Origin: Chitinophagaceae bacterium
GTDB lineage: Bacteria; Bacteroidota; Bacteroidia; Chitinophagales; Chitinophagaceae
Assembly: GCA_016786745.1 (NCBI GenBank)
Contig: JAEUVS010000038.1
Coordinates: 62,001 to 126,000 of the forward strand
Length of the DNA stretch: 64,000 bases
Direction: 5' to 3'
In this document: positions 60,621 through 64,000 of the stretch, piece after piece
How positions within the stretch are numbered: the stretch's first letter is position 1
How the letters are laid out: the number at the start of each line of letters is the position of its first letter
Made by a program: the position numbers and the translations under genes
The notes under the pieces: generated by a model
What the model saw: only the letters and a program-made list of their open reading frames with translations
The model's database searches: none
Told to the model about the DNA's origin: nothing

Positions 60621-61133
60621 TTAAAACTCTATCTGTCCCCTGATTTCGCCTCCCGGATTTTTCTTTGTGTGAATATTGAAGTAGTAAAAGCCTGTCAGAA
60701 GGCTGTCTTCCTTAATCTTATCGCCAATTTTTACTGAGTCGGTAAAGTTACCCGATGCTGCTTTTTTAAGAACGCCTGTCAGGTCGTGAGCAACGCCGGC
60801 ATTTGATCCTTTCGCTGCTGTTCCATGGATGTGAGCCATTGTTGCATCACCGGTGAGGCCGGAATAGTTAATCGAATAAGTAAGCGTTTTTGTGTCTTTG
60901 TTGTATGTCACATCCGCAGTTCCTGTGCCTGTGCTGTTGTTTGCAGGAACTTCTTCGCTTGCAGACAACTGAATAGTTTTTGTCATCACCGGGTTAGCGG
61001 GCGCCGGGGTGCTCTCAGTACTGCTCATTGCTGACGTGTCGGTCGCAGAAGCATCGCCTTCACTGCCGGCATCGCCACATGCAATAGACAATGAAACAAA
61101 ACTAACCAGGGCAGTTTGAAGAAACTTTTTCAT
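60621..61133 (-). CDS. CHRD-domain lipoprotein
   Basis: 170 residues. The leader MKKFLQTALVSFVSLSIAC ends in a lipobox, giving a lipid-anchored Cys19, followed by a Ser/Thr/Pro-rich linker to about residue 48. The CHRD domain covers about 52-170 with QLSASEEVPANNSTGTGTADV, YNKDTKTLTYSINYSGLTGDATMAHIHG and FYYFNIHTKKNPGGEIRGQI motifs (quoted in part). CHRD is named from chordin; in bacteria these are extracellular domains without a clear enzymatic role, and the spaced His residues may bind metal. It is divergent from the acetylesterase gene. Confidence 0.85.
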   Translation of the reverse strand: MKKFLQTALVSFVSLSIACGDAGSEGDASATDTSAMSSTESTPAPANPVMTKTIQLSASEEVPANNSTGTGTADVTYNKDTKTLTYSINYSGLTGDATMAHIHGTAAKGSNAGVAHDLTGVLKKAASGNFTDSVKIGDKIKEDSLLTGFYYFNIHTKKNPGGEIRGQIEF

Positions 61134-61258
61134 ATGTGCTTTATTTTTTGAATGGAAAAATGCAGATTAACCTTACACATTACCTCTTCAAAAACCATGC
61201 AACACTAAAAATAAGGTATTCGTGTTGTACATTTATGGATAGCAACCAAAATTTAATA

Positions 61259-62659
61259 ATGAGATACTCTGGCTTTTTTATAGTTCTTTTCATCTGCATC
61301 GGTTCTTTTTTATCAGCAAACGCGCAACTGCGCCTGCCCGCAGTACTATCTTCCGGCATGGTGTTGCAGCAGAAAGATTCTGTAACATTATGGGGATGGA
61401 CATATCCCGGTGCAAAAGTGTCGGTAACCACGGGGTGGAACAATGCAACAACTACCACCAACGCAACAAACGGCGCTATATGGTCAATGAAAGTGCTCAC
61501 TCCTTCCGCGGGTGGTCCGTACGACATTACCATTGAAAGCGGCGAAACAATCCGTCTTAACGATGTATTAATCGGTGAAGTGTGGGTTTGCTCAGGTCAA
61601 TCGAACATGGAATGGAGCTACAATGCAGGCGAGAAAGATCTTCGCAACGAAATGGACGCGGTGAAGAATCCAAACATCCGCTTTTTTCATGTTCCCAAAA
61701 CAACGTCTGCATATCCGCAGGATGATGTGAGGGCAAAGTGGACGCCTTGCGATTCAAATACCGTGAAGAACTTTACAGCTGTTGGATATTTTTTTGGAAA
61801 AAGACTCAACGACTCACTGAAAGTTCCCGTGGGATTAATCAATTCCAGCTGGGGCGGCACACCCGCGGAAGTATGGACACCCGCTGAAAGAATAGAAAAC
61901 GATTCAGAGTTACTTGCAGCAAGCGATAAATTGAATAAAACATCAACGGGCTGGCCATGGTTGCAGGGTTGCACATACAACGCGATGATTGCGCCGCTAA
62001 GCAATTTCAGAATCGCAGGGGCGATATGGTACCAGGGTGAATCTAATGTTAGGAGTAATTCCACTTACGAAAAGCTGCTGACTACCATGATTGATTCATG
62101 GCGGAAAACTTTTAAAAAGAACATTCCATTCTACTATGTTCAAATAGCTCCATATGATTATGGCGACAGCAGCAATATTAATGGAGCGTTGTTGCAGGAG
62201 GCGCAGACAAAAGCAATGACTTATCCAAACGTTGGCATGGTGGTGATCACCGACCTGATAGATTCGGTAACAAATATTCATCCGTCGAGGAAAAAAGAAG
62301 TAGGTAACCGTCTCGCCAATTGGGCGCTTGCACAAACATACAACCATACGGGCCTCGCATACAAAAGCCCGCTTTTTGAAGGCGCAGGGAAAAAATCAGG
62401 GAAAGTTGAAATCTCCTTCCAGGAAGTTCCGACCGGATTCAAATTAAAAGGAAAAAACGTAGAAGGCTTTACTATCAGCGATCCGTTCGGGCAGTGGTAT
62501 CCCGCGAGCGCCAAAATAGAGGGAAAGAAAATAATCGTGTGGAACAGGAAAGTAAAAGATCCTGTAGAAGTGCGCTACGCATTCTCAAACACACTCATTG
62601 GAAATGTATTTTCTTCCGAGGGATTACCACTCACACCTTTTCGAACAGGCCGCTTATGA
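61259..62659 (+). CDS. sialate O-acetylesterase-like SGNH hydrolase
   Basis: The ATG at 61259 begins the signal MRYSGFFIVLFICIGSFLSANAQ; an earlier in-frame ATG at 61136 would place an odd hydrophilic extension before it. The product has 466 residues. The SGNH nucleophile is in VWVCSGQSNMEWSYN, the WYQGES motif (AIWYQGESNVRS) supplies further active-site residues, and IHPSRKKEVGNRLANWAL supplies the His. The family removes acetyl groups from sialic acids or from acetylated xylan and pectin. The start of the hexuronate gene overlaps its stop, so deacetylation of an acetylated uronic-acid polymer is the likely context. Confidence 0.85.
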   Translation: MRYSGFFIVLFICIGSFLSANAQLRLPAVLSSGMVLQQKDSVTLWGWTYPGAKVSVTTGWNNATTTTNATNGAIWSMKVLTPSAGGPYDITIESGETIRLNDVLIGEVWVCSGQSNMEWSYNAGEKDLRNEMDAVKNPNIRFFHVPKTTSAYPQDDVRAKWTPCDSNTVKNFTAVGYFFGKRLNDSLKVPVGLINSSWGGTPAEVWTPAERIENDSELLAASDKLNKTSTGWPWLQGCTYNAMIAPLSNFRIAGAIWYQGESNVRSNSTYEKLLTTMIDSWRKTFKKNIPFYYVQIAPYDYGDSSNINGALLQEAQTKAMTYPNVGMVVITDLIDSVTNIHPSRKKEVGNRLANWALAQTYNHTGLAYKSPLFEGAGKKSGKVEISFQEVPTGFKLKGKNVEGFTISDPFGQWYPASAKIEGKKIIVWNRKVKDPVEVRYAFSNTLIGNVFSSEGLPLTPFRTGRL

Positions 62660-64000
62660 TGAAACTTACAAAAGGCAATTTAGCGGGTATAAAAGGCCCA
62701 GTTAAAATTCCACGCCAGGAACTATTTAATCTTCCCGAAAAAATATTACAATTCGGAACGGGCGTATTGTTGCGCGGTTTGTGCGACTATTTCGTGCACG
62801 ATGCAAATACGAAAGGGATTTTTAATGGACGAATAGTTGTTGTAAAATCAACCGGATCCGGAACTACCGATGCGTTCAGCGAACAGGATAACCTGTACAC
62901 TATTTGCGTAAGGGGGTTGGATAACGGAAAAATTATTGAAGAGGATATTATATGTACCGCTATCAGCAGGGTGTTATCTGCAAAGCAGGAATGGAATGAA
63001 ATCCTGCAAACGGTTCATAATCCCGAACTGCAGGTAATTATTTCAAACACTACCGAAGTTGGATTGCAGTTGGTGAAAGAAAAAGTGCTCGATACTGTTC
63101 CCGCTTCGTTTCCGGGTAAGCTGCTCGCAGTGTTGTACGAGCGTTATAGGCATTTAAGGAATGAGGGCCTTGTTGTTATACCAACCGAGCTACTGAGCGA
63201 TAACGGCGAAATACTGCGCGGAATAATCAACGAACTCATTGCCTTTAATAATTTGGATGAGGAATTCAAAAAATGGCTGGATGAAAAAGTTGTATTCTGT
63301 AATTCACTCGTCGACCGGATCGTAACAAAGGATCCCGGTGAAGAATTATTGACAGGCATACAAAACCAACTCGGATACCACGACGAGTTACTCACTATGT
63401 GCGAAGACTACAGGCTGTGGGCCATAGAGGGCAATGCGGAAGTAGAGAAAATTCTTTCGTTTGCTTCAACAGGTGAGGGTGCGTTTGTGAAACCCGATAT
63501 CGATATCTTTAAATTTCTCAAATTACACCTGCTGAATGGCACACATACGCTGAGCGCCTCGCTTGCTTTTCTTTCGGGCTTTGAGTTCGTAAAGCAGGGA
63601 ATGGACGACAAATTGTTTTCATCTTACGTTGAAAACTTAATGTTGAACGATATCGCCAAAGCTATTCCTTACGATATTCCGGGTAGTGAAATAAAATCGT
63701 TTTCATCAAAAGTGCTCGACCGGTTCAGAAATCCTTTTCTTGAACATAAATGGATAAACATCACGCTGCAGAATTCGATGAAGATGAAGAACAGGAATGT
63801 GCCTGTATTGAAAAAATATAACGAACTGTATGGAGCTTCACCCGGGTACATGGCCACAGGTTTCGCTGGCTACCTGCTTTTTATGAAACCGGCCAAACAG
63901 GAAGGAAACCAGTTTTATGGTAAACGCGGTAATGACTTTTATCCCATCAACGACGAGCAGGCCGCGTATTTTTCGCAAGTATGGAGCAACAGCGGTTCCG
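62656..64000 (+). CDS. uxaB: tagaturonate reductase (altronate oxidoreductase), 5' part
   Basis: The frame opens at ATG 62656, overlapping the acetylesterase stop (62657-62659), and is still open at the window edge, with about 448 residues visible. The Rossmann segment QFGTGVLLRGLCDYF and the long-chain mannitol dehydrogenase motif K289-x4-N294-x2-H297 (FLKLHLLNGTH) identify the UxaB/mannitol dehydrogenase family. CNSLVDRIVTK is also typical. UxaB reduces tagaturonate to altronate with NADH in the cytoplasmic galacturonate pathway, the entry to the Entner-Doudoroff-type route. The next pathway gene, if clustered, lies outside the window. It is coupled to a secreted acetylesterase, which suggests a pectin-derived substrate. 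Confidence 0.88.
   Translation, partial: MMKLTKGNLAGIKGPVKIPRQELFNLPEKILQFGTGVLLRGLCDYFVHDANTKGIFNGRIVVVKSTGSGTTDAFSEQDNLYTICVRGLDNGKIIEEDIICTAISRVLSAKQEWNEILQTVHNPELQVIISNTTEVGLQLVKEKVLDTVPASFPGKLLAVLYERYRHLRNEGLVVIPTELLSDNGEILRGIINELIAFNNLDEEFKKWLDEKVVFCNSLVDRIVTKDPGEELLTGIQNQLGYHDELLTMCEDYRLWAIEGNAEVEKILSFASTGEGAFVKPDIDIFKFLKLHLLNGTHTLSASLAFLSGFEFVKQGMDDKLFSSYVENLMLNDIAKAIPYDIPGSEIKSFSSKVLDRFRNPFLEHKWINITLQNSMKMKNRNVPVLKKYNELYGASPGYMATGFAGYLLFMKPAKQEGNQFYGKRGNDFYPINDEQAAYFSQVWSNSGS

Overview
The window looks like a chromosomal segment of a Bacteroidota bacterium, most likely Chitinophagaceae or a close relative. Support is at family level only: numerous lipoproteins with a Cys straight after a short signal, DUF5009-type acetyltransferases, RRxF twin-arginine leaders on sugar enzymes, an outer-membrane barrel fused to a kinase-like region, a MacB/FtsX-type permease of about 810 residues, and starts without clear Shine-Dalgarno motifs. 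No tRNA, rRNA, CRISPR, phage or insertion sequence was seen. No SusC/SusD pair and no transcriptional regulator gene lies in the window, so this is a saprophytic sugar and sugar-acid utilisation region but not a canonical PUL.

Layout. 1-8.1 kb: 5' part of a GH78 rhamnosidase-like gene, an endonuclease III homologue, a kinase-like/OM-barrel protein, a broken quinoprotein sugar dehydrogenase and a GH123-like gene. 8.2-12.2 kb: a four-gene envelope glycan cluster (pseudopilin-like membrane protein, LIC_10190-type membrane protein, GT2, methyltransferase). 12.2-15.4 kb: exported nitrilase and small envelope proteins. 15.5-18.9 kb: DUF5009 acetyltransferase, ceramidase-like hydrolase, intradiol dioxygenase. 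18.9-23 kb (minus): YceI, GMC oxidoreductase, DinB, exported Gfo/Idh oxidoreductase. 23.1-28.5 kb: metallophosphoesterase, glycosyltransferase, GH1, MFS transporter, MBL-fold hydrolase. 28.5-36 kb: GH43-like lipoprotein, second intradiol dioxygenase, two cytochrome c-quinoprotein fusions, GNAT, MFS. 36.1-42.6 kb: TIM-barrel isomerases, SDR, Gfo/Idh, GH88-like hydrolase and an exported deacetylase-type amidohydrolase. 42.6-48.7 kb: esterase with PKD-like domain, Gfo/Idh, ABC permease, S41 peptidase. 48.9-58 kb: a compact plus-strand cluster (RidA, SelA-like PLP enzyme, cytochrome c-quinoprotein, amidohydrolase, RraA-like aldolase, BASS transporter, nitrilase, Gfo/Idh). 58-64 kb: PQQ dehydrogenase, cupin, CHRD protein, sialate O-acetylesterase and the start of a tagaturonate reductase.

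Most notable system. In 48.9-55.8 kb the RidA, PLP lyase-like enzyme, cytochrome c-quinoprotein, amidohydrolase and RraA-like aldolase all carry export signals, followed by a Na+-coupled BASS-type importer. I infer a periplasmic route in which an (N-acyl) amino sugar is oxidised to an aldonate, deacylated, deaminated by beta-elimination with RidA help, and split by the aldolase to pyruvate-like products for import. The chemistry is a hypothesis built from family membership and gene order.

Regulation. A 12-bp LacI/GalR-type palindrome, GCAAACGTTTGC, occurs perfectly at 15493 and 29418 and with one mismatch at 6182 and 36084. All four sites lie in divergent intergenic regions next to secreted sugar-degradation genes, which points to one local regulon controlled by an unseen LacI-family repressor.
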